Notes under the pieces: model-generated
What the model was told of the DNA's origin: nothing
Seen by the model: the letters and a program-made list of their open reading frames with translations, nothing else
The model's database searches: none
DNA from: Rhabditophanes sp. KR3021
Lineage: Eukaryota > Nematoda > Chromadorea > Rhabditida > Alloionematidae
NCBI GenBank assembly: GCA_963281155.1
Contig: CAUJLY010000006.1
Span: 3,720,001-3,784,000 of the forward strand
Direction of reading: 5' to 3'
Length of the DNA stretch: 64,000 nt
Program-made: the position numbers and the translations under genes
Shown: positions 1-13,263 of the stretch, piece after piece
Layout: each line of letters opens with the position of its first letter
How positions within the stretch are numbered: position 1 is the first letter of the stretch

Positions 1-936
1 GTTTGTCACCGGCCGAACTCATACTTCCGCTTGACTAAAATTATTAAGTTACTTAAATGTCATTTAGTGTACGTAGATTTGCGATCATTTATTAACTTTA
101 AAGTAATATTCTTGGATGAGTAATGGATGATGTAAAAATGTGACTGATCAAAGCAATATGCACTTTCAGATAAAATAATTTTCAATACTTAACTTTAGAC
201 TTTGATCATTAATTAAGTTAGTTATTAAAAATGTCAAACTCGTGTTTAGCAAGGCTTGAAACGGTTACTACTAGTTTAATAAAGGTCAGCAAAGTTTAAG
301 ATTTGTCACTAATTGAAGAATTGTATGCATGGATGGAAGCCTTTACTTTGTTACAAAATAAAGGAACGATATAAATTAGTTTTGGATGGGGTATTTGATT
401 TAGACTACCTGCATACAGATCTACTACAATAAATTGATGTGACTCGAATGACCGTGAACTAGAAAAAAGAATGCAACATCATTTGCGATGATAAATACAA
501 CTGCCTGTATAAGGGAAATACAAGACATACATTTGTTTCTGTATCTCTTGAGACACAGCCAACCAACGACTATATAGCGTAACACTAAAAGCGTCAGAAA
601 TAAGAAGCGACCATGAAGACAGATACTAATAAGAAGTGTATTGATGTTAATGGTTGTAAATTGAGCCACATTCAGATTTAAAGTAAGTGCTGTAAAGTTA
701 TCAAAACAATTACATGGTCTCAATCGTATGATGAACCTTAAGATAAGTGGAGGTGTGAAATTCATCAAAAATGATCACATCTTTAAGCTAAAAAATATGT
801 TAGAATAACAAACAAGTCAAAATACACAATACTTTCAAAATAGGCGACAAATACTTACGGTAGAATCGGAAAGATTTTCGCCGACACGTTCCCAACTTGA
901 AGATAAGTTTTCAGATTGACTGATGTCTTTATCCAT
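1..936 (-). CDS. 5' end of an unidentified gene, cut by the left edge
   Basis: A possible first coding exon reads from an ATG at 936 down to 859 (26 codons, Ser-rich, containing SSSWERVGENL) and ends exactly at a strong GTAAGT donor. A second short exon may lie at 34-1: a TTTTAG acceptor is followed by an open, locally GC-richer, Ser-rich reading (SSGSMSSAGDK) that runs off the edge. Both joins are phase 0, so the frame is kept across an 824-bp intron. I do not recognise the protein. A 114-codon open frame at 424-768 lies inside the proposed intron, has hydrophobic AT-rich content and is probably chance. Seen: start, donor, acceptor and frame continuity. Inferred: that they form one gene. Confidence 0.3.
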
Positions 937-3900
937 TAGATTGCTTATATAAGATTGAATCTAGATATAATGTTGCACTTTGCGGCACCTATCAATTTAA
1001 ACATTTTAATGGTGTTATGAAAAGCGGGGAAGAAAGATATAAAGTTGTGACTTACGTTTTGTGAATTGTATTTTGTTCTTCAAAATAATTTCGTTTATAT
1101 TAGTAAATCTAATATGTGGTTCAGCTTACAGATATTTTATCAGAACCCGTCTATATTATTATTAAAACCTGGAAACAAAATAAAATATATTTTTGTCAGA
1201 AAGATATATTGGAGATATTAGAGATAGATACATCATCATTTTGTTGTATTTTTGAAACGAATACATAAAAAACAGTTTTGAGAAGGTAGCCAGATAAAAA
1301 TATGAATCACACGCTGAAAATATAATAAATATACCTAGTCTCTTTTGTATAACTAAATATCTCTGAAAAATTTATCAAATTCTTACTTATTCTTTTAGAT
1401 TGATGGAAAAGAATGCAAATTTATTAGAATTAAATGTCAAAGAGTATGATATACAATCCATATAGTTAAATAAGTTGTGACTATATAAACGTATCCATAA
1501 CACACATCAACAAAGTACATCCCTAATTATTGCTAAATGATACCCAAATATGAATTTATCGAAAAGTTCAAGGCTAAAAAGGTCTATCTCTCTTCAATTA
1601 TAGTAGTCCATAAGATATGGCGTATGTGTGATTTTCATGGAATTATGAAAGAATAGAAGACGACCCGTAGACAGGTACATAGCCACAATTATTAAAATTG
1701 ACCATTCAATTTAACTTATAAACGCTTCTTAATAACAACAAGTGTAAGGTGGCGGTAAAAAGTTCAATAATATAAATGTATAAATAAATTAAATACTTAA
1801 AAGGGGCATATTTATACTTAAGTTTAAAGAAGATAACAATTGTCTAACATTGTCTTAATTTTGTCATAGGTGCAATCTTTAGATCTAAAAACACCTTTAT
1901 ATTCACTTTTAGTTTAACTGATCTCGCCAAAGATACTAAATAGTCAAATTTGTCTTTCATCAACTAATTTGGAATAAGAGCAATTCCAAACTAATAGTTA
2001 AACAAATGATTTCTTAAATTACGTCATCAGATCATGTATTCTTGAAATATAATTCTTATTTAGATGAGACGAATAATTACGCATGGGTGCGACTTTTGTC
2101 GACATTTTTCGATGCATATCTTTAGTCAATTGAAAGTTAAGAAAAAAAATACTAAAATCTTTGGAGACATTCTTTAAAAAAGTGTTAAATTAATTGAGCC
2201 TGTTAAATAATAATAAAAAAGTTTTATAGGATAGTAAAGTTAAATATACACTCTAATTAAATGAATGTAAATATAATGGAATGCATTGTGGAAGTTATCA
2301 AAAGACATTCACAATGTTTGTAATAAAATGTAACTCAATTGAAGCTTTTATTTCAGTTTTTATTTCAGTTTTTTGTGATTATATGAATAGAAAAATAGAA
2401 TCGAAATTGATAAGTATAAAAATCCCTCCCCCACTTGGTATGCACCTTAGGTTAGAGCAAATGAAGTACTTTTTAAGAAGTAAAAAAATTATCTTTATCA
2501 GTATCTAAAAGTTATTATAAATGACTGTACAATCACATTGCACCAACTCCAAAAACTTTAATCAGGACAATTTTTACGGAAGTCATCATTATAATTGAGC
2601 ACAAAAAATGTAGTTAATAGAGGCATGCAGAATATATACATGCGTAGCCTATTTTAACCTTTTTTGAACATAAAAAGTAGGTCTTTAAGGAAATTTAAAT
2701 AAAAAATAGATATGGTTAAGAAAAGTTGTAAATTATATATCAATAGACTTTCAATTAATTGTAATAATTTTAAAAAGAGTGTGGATAATCTTGAAGAAGA
2801 TCAAGCCTACAAATGGAATTATCAAATTAAATTGTATCCTTTTCTATCAATCCAAACAACACACCTAATAGGTCGTTACAAGTTATAGTAAAAAGATGAT
2901 AACGTTGTTAATCCGTGATGGAATAGGCGCAAAAGTATAACAGGACAAAGCCATAAAAGTTATTACGACCGATGTTAACCCTTATTTAAAAATGATATAG
3001 TTTCAATTTGGAAATTGAGTAAAGTTAATTAGAGCAAGCGATTTGCATAACTAAATAGAAGTGATATATTGTTAGGTGTACACTGGCTAGACATCCAAAT
3101 AAATTAATACGAATTAATACATCAAGAACACATTAAATCATAAATTATATAAATAAGATGGATGACAGATGGATAGAACATCACTTTGGTAAATTTAATT
3201 TGCTTATTCAAACAAAGAATATAAATAATATATTTTGACCATGTGTTCAAACCCTTTTTTAATTGTAAAAGGTAAATATTGTGGTATTAATATCCAAAAC
3301 CTAAGATGGCAAATAAATTTATCGTGAATACAATTGAATATCGTGAACAATCTATTCTATATCAACGAACCAATTCTCATTTCAAGGACTTTTAAGTTGA
3401 TTTTGCCTTGAAAATGAAGAGATTAATATGAATCAATGAGATGCGGCATATATTTATTACTAAATTAGGAGCCATATATCTGATTGTTGTCCTGATGATT
3501 GGCATTGTTATTTAAAAGATTTAATTAAAGGTTATTTGACAGTTTTGATCCAAATTAGTGTATTTGGTATGTATGTTTAGTGTATTGTAAATTTTAATGT
3601 TCAAATGGTTATACTGTTGATTGTTTTTGAATAAAATGTGATTGAAGAGGTATTTGGTGTTGGGTTAATTTTTGTTATCAATATCCTAAATCTTTTAAAA
3701 AAAAGCAAATTTAGTCTACTTAAATATTGCCTGCAATATAATTTGCCCTACGTCATTAGTTTTACTTATCAAGTGATTCTATAGACTATTAATCGTGAAA
3801 ATAAATTTTCAGTTTACCAAATGTGTCTTTTTGTAGATACTTTAAGTCACAAAAGTTACCTTTGCGGAAATAAAAAATACATTTTGTAAGGGCGCTGACA

Positions 3901-3988
3901 ATCAGAACGAAGCATCTTAAATACAGTTTCCTTTGATCAAGCTTTCTTTGACATTGTTATATATCAAGATTAAGACTGGTGATAATAG

Positions 3989-4000
3989 TTAATGATCATA
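3989..4000 (+). repeat. TTAATGATCATA, copy 1 of 3
   Basis: Exact 12-base match to copies at 8488-8499 and 31288-31299, all in spacers and all on the + strand. The TAAT/TGAT content resembles homeodomain-type binding sites; function is inference only. Confidence 0.4.
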
Positions 4001-4205
4001 AAAATATCTATCAATTCAAATTAAACTCACTTTTTTACTTGTTTTTGATGATAGAGCATTTTCAGAACATTTTTCAATAATAAGTGATATCTTCGGTGCA
4101 GTAAAACCAAAAAATTATCAAGTAACTTTGAATAAATTGTTCTTATTTTCAAATGCACATTCCAAACATAATTCATCTTCAAAATTGATGATGTAGTTGA
4201 GTAAA

Positions 4206-4309
4206 TTATTAATATGCTTTATTTGTCATTATTAATATGTTTTGATTGCCATTATTAATAGGCTTTATTGTTATTATTAATATGCAATTTATTGTCATTA
4301 TTAATATGG
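4206..4309 (+). repeat. AT-rich minisatellite, about 23-bp unit, about 4.5 copies
   Basis: Five successive copies of TTATTAATATG (one reads TTATTAATAGG) are spaced 22-24 bases apart with related spacers of the form CTTTATTTGTCA. This is a short imperfect tandem array in non-coding DNA; no function is suggested. Confidence 0.8.
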
Positions 4310-5253
4310 ACTATGAAAATGCTCTTGTCTGTCAATAGTTAATGATCCAATTTAGTTTCACAAATCAGTTTCAATTGCAGGGAATGTTTACTTTTTCCAA
4401 GTTGAAGATGTTTTTAAAAACAAGAGTATTCAATAAAAGATCAAAACGCATTTGATTTTGAAAATATTTATTTGTACAAATATTAATAGTTAAATAAGTT
4501 TTCTCTCATTAGTCAAAATTGTTAATAGAATTAGTATTATGCCAATTATGGAATATACAAAAGTTTATTGCATAACAAAAGGCAATCAATATATGTAGCA
4601 GTATATAATGAACAGGTAGTAAAATTTAAACAAAGACTAATTTTTTGTTTTATAATTTTATGTGTTTTAAAAATGAACAATTACATTGTGCGACTTTGAG
4701 GAAAGAAAATGTAATCAGTATTAGGGATAACAGGTTGATTAGATAATATTACAAAGAAGGTTTTATATGTTTAATATACTTCATATGGTTCATTATAGTT
4801 TATATACTGAGCATATTTATATATTTGGTTGTGTTATTATAGAATGATCATAAGCTTTGGTAGTATGATATGAATGCAAGCAAGAGTTTAAGGCAACTTG
4901 CAGCTTTAGAAAATTACCTAATTAAACCGAACAACAAACAATTAATATTAAACATTTGCCTAGAGAACTAATGATTATAAGAAAGATGTTAATACAATAT
5001 AAAGATAACATACTAAAGATGGACAAGTATTTTGCTTTAAATTGTTTTGTATAATTGTTATGTATATTATATACAGAAGTTGATCAATTACTCCCGTAAT
5101 TAATAGTGCTTGAAGGGAAATATAACAGTCACTAACAAGAATTGAGTTTAAACCAGAATTGACAAATATCATGACAATCAATGTCGCGAAGTAGCACGAA
5201 GATAAAGTATATATTTTGAAGAGATATTTAAGACACAGTGTTTTTGAAGCAAG

Positions 5254-6256
5254 TTATTGAGTATATTCGTAAGCGATGTCTGAATCAAATTCATCGGAAT
5301 AAACACTACTGTCCTTATTGCTTGATTCGGTTTCATCGCTACCGGAAAGGGTACAATCGACAGTAAATAGTGTTGGTTGGGGCTGGACATAAATGCGCTT
5401 GCTTACTGGAGGAACGTCGTTACATCTCTTCAAAGGTTTGATTATAAACATGATCAGGAATGGTGTCGCCACATACCTTAGCTTTAATCTGGCGCCCATT
5501 AATTATATGCTCATCTGATAAAGCTAGTGCATTGTCAGCCGAGATTTTGTCTTCGAAGACGACGAAACCCATACCACGGGGACTACCTAGAATTTCAACC
5601 TGTTCAACAGCCCCAAACTTGTTATAGAATGTTCTAATTCCATCAACAGTGTGGAAGTCCCAATGAATACCTGTAATTTAACATTAAATGGATATTCAAT
5701 TGTCAAATCTCACCTGAAAGAGACAATTTACAACCCGTATTTGGAATACATTCTAGAAAGTGAGGTGAATTAGTGCTCGTTAGCGGTAACATCTGTTCTC
5801 GTGGAATGGCCCGTTTGGGATCCACAACCTTTCCATTTATTGTGTGGGGTCTTTCGTTCATGGAATTTTCGGCCATTACAATCGTCTGGTATGTTACAAA
5901 TCCAAAACCTCTAGAATGCTTTGTTGCAGGATCACGTATAACAATGCAATCTACCACAGTTCCCCATTGAGAATAATATTCTTTCAACTTAATCAATAAG
6001 GTTAGACAATGGCGAAAAATAATTAAAAACTTACTTGCTCATCAGTTGTCTCATGGTTCAAGCCTCCAATAAACAACTTTCTCATTTGAGCTGGGCCTTC
6101 ACCATTTGGAGCATTCATCATTGGATTTACATAGTATTGACCGACGTTATTTGGAGAACTACTGGGTGCGTAAAAGTTAACACTGCCATTGTATGCCGTT
6201 CCTTTGTAAAAGGAATTATTAATATTGGATAGTGATTGACGGTAGTTAAGAAACAT
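5254..6256 (-). CDS. hnRNP A/B-like RNA-binding protein with two RRM domains
   Basis: Four exons: 6256-6035, 5987-5714, 5670-5477, 5427-5254, joined in frame by introns of 43-49 bp, giving 287 aa. After a Tyr/Asn/Ser-rich N-terminus, RRM1 has a clear RNP2 (KLFIGGL) and RNP1 (RGFGFVTY) and the family signature GKVVDPKRAIPRE, as in hnRNP A/B, Musashi and DAZAP relatives. RRM2 keeps RNP1 (RGMGFVVF) but its RNP2 is degenerate (KLSLSGI), and the loop between is short. The C-terminus is a short acidic Ser/Asp tail, not the Gly-rich tail of classical hnRNP A. The family binds pre-mRNA or mRNA and acts in splicing and translation control. The last intron (GTATGT donor at 5476) is chosen because reading through it gives an early stop at 5420, while splicing gives a continuous acidic tail. 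The first acceptor (GATTAAG) is pyrimidine-poor. Confidence 0.85.
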
Positions 6257-6890
6257 GCTTCTGATAAACTAATTAAAGACCTTAAAATATAAAATATAAT
6301 TAATTGGTATAAGAATGCCATGTTCACGTAATGAATAATTTAGCGAATTTTTAATCTTGAAATGTGTATTAAACTGATTTAGGAACTACTTTTGCACCAG
6401 ATAGTCGCTAAATATTTGGTTATCAAAATTAATAATGTACATAATTTGTGTAAAAAACAAGCTAGTGACGATTAAAAGTATTGTCAAAATTTGTTTTCAT
6501 ATAAATGGAAGCGGTTAAAGGATAGATAAAAAAATAATTATTTGGAAAGCTATAATCATAGACACATTCGGTAATATTGTTACCAAAAATTACTGAGACC
6601 AAGAAATCAAATGTTCGCATTAGAGAATATATGTTTCGATGATACCGATTGGGGTTGAAAGGTGTCTGATACCAAATTAGACTTAAATATATATGATAAC
6701 AAGTTATTAGTGGAATAGTTACTGTCTTATTATACACATACTAACTGACGATTTAGCTTTAGAAATGAATTAAGTAAAAATGAAATGAAAATACAACAAG
6801 CTTTTTACATTCAAATCAGAGAAGCATCCACCACTAATCTAATCTGCATTTATCTATAAAAAGACACCACCGTGATCGTCATACCACTAC

Positions 6891-6900
6891 TATATAAAAG
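6891..6900 (+). promoter_or_regulatory. TATA-box-like site
   Basis: TATATAAAAG, preceded by a second weaker TATA-like string at 6854-6862, sits at the front of a locally GC-richer segment (about 6861-7140). A TCAGTG initiator-like string is at 7035-7040 and a 66-codon open frame starts at 7053. Together these could be a small unrecognised gene or transcript start, but spacing to the initiator-like site is too long for a standard TATA-Inr pair. Inference only. Confidence 0.25.
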
Positions 6901-8487
6901 CCATCTTGAGCAAACGTAAAAACGCCGGCACATAACTTTTAAACTAATTTCGAACTTAATAAACCCAAACATTTCAATAACCGGGCTTGTTGTCGTGTAG
7001 TCTGGCGTTCAAGATTTTAACGCATCAAAAGCAGTCAGTGTCTAAGTAGAAGATGCAATCGCCAACTACTGCTACAAAAAATAATAGCATAGCTTTTTCT
7101 GCAACATATCGCCTAGCCCACTCTCATTATCCTTATTGTCTTTATATTCACCAGATATATGCATACTTTTATATAACAAAAACAGGAAATGATCTGGGTC
7201 TAGTCAAAGAAATGTTATCTATAATATTGGCTTCTAAATACGTTGTAAGATGAAATATAGATAACTATTTGGTTATTAATTTATACTTAAACAAAATATT
7301 TTGTCAATTTATGTCGATTTTTTGTTGTTGGTAAGCAATTAAATGATGTATAGGATGTGAACAGGATAATAGTTATTTTAGATTAGTGTATGTCCAAGTT
7401 AAATATCTCCTTGTGTAGAAAACACATTACCACATCTAAAGAAACTAAAAGTGATGGGACCTGTCATTTTAATACAAAATTAATCAAGACAACAACGTAG
7501 GTGGTAAACAAAGGGTAAATAATAAAGACCATAAATTAATAGTAGTGGCTAAATATGTGTAGTTGGCCCAAAAAATGTTGTTAATGGCAAGTTGAGAAAA
7601 AGTTTAAGGCAACAAAGATTACCATCTTTTAAGCTTCCGAAGACACTTTTGCCAACGTATAGGCTTACTAAAAAAGATCCAAAGACTTTGGTAAATTTAT
7701 AAAGTGGGAGGAAATAATATAGGTGTGTATGTAATTTGATCGAAACGCCGAAGTTGCAAAAGAAACATTAAATAAAATTGTGTTCAAAGAAGTCGCAAAT
7801 CAGGTAGCTCTGTAAAGTTAAACAGAATCACTATAACACAATATTGCTTCAGAGTTTAAAATGATCAAAAATCAGGGTAGCCTAGAATTTTAAGTACCAG
7901 CTAATCTCAAGTTTTAGACCCATCTTAAAATTAGAAACTTATCATTCTAGATTTGTATCCCTATCTTGCGAAAAAAAGCACTATTTTGAATTAAAGAAGT
8001 GTGAGTAAAAATATCCACCACAAATACAAGGAATCAAGATGGAAAATTATTGAACGATCATATAATCGCATAAAAATAAACTATCTCTTTCGATTACTTA
8101 TTGTACGTATTTGAATGTCTTGCTAAAATTGATATATGTATGTTAAAATGTAATTCATAATGTCTACTCGTTAATTTTTATTCTTTCATTTCAAATCACT
8201 TTAAATTTTTGGTAGTAATCACTTAAAGGAATACCCAACATTAAAGTGCATTCTTATATTATGTTTATGTTATATCTACATCATGAAAATAATGAAATGT
8301 ACAAAGTACTTATTAAGACCATGAAAAAGTGATCTGGAAAAGATCTTAAAAGGGCATAAAGAAAATGATAAAAATAAAAAGTGAGAAGTTTTAAATTGCT
8401 AGTCAGGAATGTGAATATTCAAATAAGCAGCCCTCAAATGATGATATTAGAAGCAAATATTGAAAAGGGAGCAAATGAAAGAGTCTA

Positions 8488-8499
8488 TTAATGATCATA
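8488..8499 (+). repeat. TTAATGATCATA, copy 2 of 3
   Basis: Exact 12-base match to 3989-4000 and 31288-31299, in non-coding DNA. Confidence 0.4.
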
Positions 8500-9498
8500 A
8501 GTGGTGGTTTTACTAGTGGATAAAAGCTTTCTTTATCTTTCACTTTACAGTCGAGTACAATATATACATTTGAAGTAATAATTTAAATATCTTCAGAGAT
8601 AAAAGATTGGTTTTTTAAATATGGCAATACTCGATTTTTTATCACAAAGTATATGTATTGGTACCTTTCACATTCAACATCAATTTATTATACTGATATA
8701 CAAGTGTATTAACCTACACGTGACGGGTATACATTACATTGATCTTACGTATTTTCTTGGATAAAATGTTAAACGGATACTTGTCAGTTCTTACAGGATT
8801 GAAATAAATTTAAACAAATCATCAATTGATAGATCCTGTGTGGGGAATAAATGACGGCATGTCAAATGATAACTTCCGATTAGCAAAGACATTAGAGTAA
8901 TAATTTAAACATCATTCTTTAAAAATATGTTTAAATTTTACCTGTTATATTAATATCAATTTTTGTTGTCAAGAATGATTAGAAACTTTGTGTTTTAAAT
9001 TTTTTTCGAGAACATCAAATGAAATATTTGATTGCTAGTACGCAACCAAAAGGTATATAGATTGGGGGATCATAAGAATATATACGTCACACCGTTGACA
9101 TAGGGTGCATAACTTAAATTTTTGAGTTCTTTGAAGTGATTAAAGAATATATTTTTTAGGTTGCAATATTTTTAAACAAAAGTATTTAAGTTTCAAGTTA
9201 ATATTAGTGCTACTAACTCACTTGGTATGACTTCGGAGGTTTTAAAATCGGCAAAAAACTAAAACAACTTTGTGTAAAAGCTTTTAAATGTAAAAAGATA
9301 ATATAGTTTTAAAAAAACCACATAAAATAAATATGATATTAGATAATAGGTATGTAAGTCTATAAAAATCGCATTTTTTGCGATGAAGAATCATTAAATT
9401 TTATGATTGCAAAACTTAGGTATGATAAAATTATGCGATATTACTCCACCATTAATTTTTATATTGCTCGGTGATGACGGAAGGATATATACAATATG

Positions 9499-9512
9499 AT
9501 AACGATATCATT
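9499..9512 (+). repeat. ATAACGATATCATT, dispersed motif copy 1 of 3
   Basis: Exact 14-base match to 52666-52679 (+) and 32173-32186 (reverse complement). Contains the palindrome GATATC. All three copies are non-coding. Confidence 0.45.
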
Positions 9513-12500
9513 AATATAATTTCAACTATAGCAAATGTTCACAAAATGAAAGCATTGAACAAAATTGTTATTTGTTTTCATAGGTAACATTAGGAAACCT
9601 TTAATCATTTGTCTCAAAACATCAAGTAGTAATGCTACCAAGTAGTACATACAATGTTACTTATAAATTATATTTTATATATAAAAAACAATAGAAATTT
9701 TTGAACTTAGGTAAGCTCTTAAAATTAAAACACATTTATTTTTATCCTCCAACTGAAAATATTAACTTTAAGCCACTTAACTTTATTATATCAGAGTAAG
9801 TGAGCAGTTTTGAAAGATAAATGAGCGTTCAGAAGAGATATGTGTTTTTCTGATAACTCTTTTTATCCAATGTAAATAGCTTTAAAAATGATCAAAATAT
9901 TGGATGAAAATAATAAAGAATGTAGACTAACTTTTTTAAAAATAAAAAATTCCTTTGATAACATTTTTGTATATTTGTCAAAATAGTGTTAATTTTTAAG
10001 AAAAATGTATAATATATGCAATTAAAGTCGATAACAATTATGTTGTATTTTGACTTCTGTATCGTCTAAAGACATACAAACCAACGTCAAAATTATTAAC
10101 TTGGTGACTTTTTATCAAAAAATAACGAAATAAATCATTGATCAATGAAGGTACTTTGTTTTATTTGTTTAAAAATCAAAATACCACGAAGTTTAAAATT
10201 AAATTGGGTAAAATGTAGTTAGATAGTCTAAATTTAGACATCCGTTGAAACTAGTAACATACTTCCTTATGGTTAACGACCTTGCAACAAAAGTTTACTG
10301 CAACTTGAACCACAAATAGTTAAAAGGGCTAAAATAAGTTAGTATTGATGGTGTGTGTAGGAAGGAGAGAATTTTTTATAAAATAAATAAGAATCTTATA
10401 CTAGTCAAATACGAAGCTTAAAGAAACAATTGAAAGTTCAACTAATAGGAATGTGCATATAAATAAATAGCATCAAGTGAAATGATTTTAATTGTTTTGA
10501 GAATACTTAAGACTCTGATTAGAAGGTGCAACTATATTACGTGATATTTGCAACATTCGTTGAATTACACATCTCTGACGTACTAAGAATTATTTAGAAA
10601 GTACGGAGCAAGTTATTCTGACAATAAATCCTTCTCAAAAATTAACGAATCTTTTAATGGATTAGCTTTTGATGATAAAAATTGCACGTAGGTCATCTGA
10701 ATTTGTTTCCTACTATTATTGTTATGTTGATTTAGCATGGTTGATATACTTTTACATATGCGTGCAAGTTTCCCAATATTAATTTCATCACAATTGTATT
10801 GTTAATACTATCGCAATTCAGCAAGCTAAGCAAATTATTTACACCATCATAGCTAATTCAAAATATTTTGCTGACAATCAACATTTAAGTCAAACGAATT
10901 TCCTTTTAATAAACAAAAAGGTTATTTTTATCAATTTTTATTTATTAATAGTAAAGCATCACAATACTTTTAATGGATAACAACTGGAACGGATTTTTTT
11001 AAATCAAGTCAACGTAGTATATTTATGAACTCAGAACAGTATCGTTGCCAAGGAATATTTTCAATTAATTTTTATAAGGAACTGCTCAAAAACTAATAAC
11101 AAACTTAATGCTATATTCAACCATAAAAATATTTTATCAATCTTCATTTTTAACAAATATCTGTCTTTTTGTGGCCGTAATATAAAGCTTTTACAAATTT
11201 CATTTTAATTTCCTACATTTTCGTTTTAGACTCCTTAAATTTAAAGCTCTTCAATTATTCATACGCGCACTTGGCTTATAAAATGTGGGAATGATTATCT
11301 AATTAATTAAATTTAATGGTAAAATAAAAATGAGTACAAGCTACTAAAAAAGGTATATTCTATAAGCCATTGAGATATTTTTCCATCGTGCATATCTTAA
11401 AATTTTCGATTCATGACTTTGTAAATATATCCTTAGCACAAAAGTAACTTTTAAATTTATAAAAAAGTTTTTGGCATAAAATATTTCTTATTAAAATAGA
11501 TATTCTGCATTTAAAAAATGATACTTGTTTATCCAAGACGTGCTTTATCAACTTAAAGTTCACTTTATTTAATAAGAATCACGTAACTTATTGAATTTAA
11601 GATTACTTACACTATAAGGTAATATAGAATGTTGGTCAATTTGTCGCTTTTCCTTGACGCGCTATACTATCTTCAAATGACAGAACTTTGGTATAGTCGA
11701 CTGATTATAGAGATGTTGTTACAAAAGATGAATATACGTATTAGTGGCATAAGATTTTTATTGTAACATGACGCTTGTAGATTAGTTTATACAATTTATA
11801 GATAATATAACCGATTATTAATTTCCAAAAATTGCATAAACTACATAGTGTCACGTGCCTCTCAACAATGGATGCACTCCCTAATATCAACGTCGCATAT
11901 CAACGCCACTTCTGTTCGTTGCTTTTTTAGTAGTGTTGACTCTTCAACACATGTTAGTTTAGTGACTCAACCATTACCACCACACTTTTCGCGGCAAGAC
12001 AGCAACTTGCTTGCAAATAAACGATTGGAATTAAGTTACTTATGCACAAACTATGCTAATTTCTGTTACAAGCGACCATTCGTTGTAGTTGCTGTATGTG
12101 CTGAAACAGGTACAATTTTAATAACAGTCCCACACAAGCACAGTACGAGCTCATTTCTTACTTTAAATACTCGTCATTGATTCGTTTCAAAAACGGTTGT
12201 GGCCAATTTATGCAAAATAAATCACTTCGAAGAATCTTTTTCCTAGGTAATTTCAATGCTTGCCACTACCTTTTTAAACATTCTATGCCCATTCTTCATA
12301 CATCCTTAAAATTGAAGGATAACGAACGACTTTACTTACCTTTTTCAAAAAAATAATATTCTTAAAAGCCAATCCTTGTTTCTCCATAGCAAATGTTTAA
12401 AACGACGGCTCAGCTCTCCTTATCAGAAAAGTAGGCTATATGATATTATTTTTCCATTTTTGAGCTATAATAATTTATTGACGAAAAACAAGTATAAAAC

Positions 12501-13263
12501 ATTTCTAAAATTGTGTTATACTTGTAAAATGGCTATTCTGAGTTTAAACTTTGTTTCCTTTTGAATTTCTCAGATTTCAAATACTTAAACTCATCTGAAA
12601 GTGGCTTTAGCGAATTTGTTTTATTCAAAATTTCGACTAAGCTGATCCGCTCACACATTTTCTCAAATTACTGATACTATACTTCACTTTTTATGTCCAT
12701 CTCAACATTATGCCTATTTTCACGAGCGCGCATAGCGAAGTTGAAAAGTTGTACCTTTTGCAATAGTGTTGGCTGGCTCTACACATCGCCTAGTTCAGTG
12801 TTGTATAGGTCCACTATCATCCTATATGTTTTATCCCATTTTTGTGTTTTTGTCTCTGATTTCGCACCAGACTATACGATATTGCTCTTCCTATCATACA
12901 TCATTCAGTCGTTCCAATGCCTTGGTGTATGTAGTTAAAGGGGAGAGTGGTTGTATAGTGTTAAAAAATGATATTGCATAGCTTTATTGATCACACCAAC
13001 TTCTAAGCAATATTACAACGTCATTTTTAGGTGTTGTTTCAAATATTATAAATCAGATTCGATATCTTCCGATTAAACCTATATATGGTATAGGTAATTC
13101 ACCTATTTTACCCAATCCATTTTTTTACCCATACCCAATATTTATTTTTTGGGTATATAGATTTGCGTCCGATTGTTTAGTTTAAACTACTATTGACATC
13201 AATAACATCACACTTTTAGATAATATTGAATATTTTTTAAATTAATAAAAATCGAAGGTAACC

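Larger units (their letters stand above)
937..5253. other. Gene-poor spacer, 4.3 kb
   Basis: No convincing coding exon on either strand; open frames here are short and AT-driven. It holds a small minisatellite at 4206-4309, one copy of a 12-base motif (TTAATGATCATA, 3989-4000) found twice more in the window, and a 13-base string at 4722-4734 matching the start of the I-SceI site / large-subunit rRNA core. The + strand is visibly richer in G than C over much of the stretch. Confidence 0.6.
6257..13263. other. Gene-poor spacer, 7 kb, between divergent genes
   Basis: No protein-coding exon that I can support. Short frames at 7053-7253 and 11848-12180 are slightly GC-richer than their surroundings but show no domain, codon pattern or splice partners I trust. 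The left part (to about 10.5 kb) is G-rich over C on the + strand, and the right part (about 10.7-13.2 kb) is C-rich over G, the switch falling mid-spacer. It contains one copy each of two dispersed motifs (8488-8499 and 9499-9512). Confidence 0.55.

Noticed and set aside
424..768. 114-codon minus-strand frame with hydrophobic stretches
   Set aside because: Lies between a strong donor (858) and acceptor (35) of a likely gene, has no family resemblance and is not joinable in frame to the first exon.
5420..5476. Reading hnRNP exon 3 through to TAA at 5420
   Set aside because: A GTATGT donor at 5476 and AG before 5427 join in frame to a better acidic C-terminus.
11848..12180. 110-codon plus-strand frame in the 7-kb spacer
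   Set aside because: Somewhat GC-richer, but low-complexity Ser/Thr/His content with no domain and no convincing splice partner.
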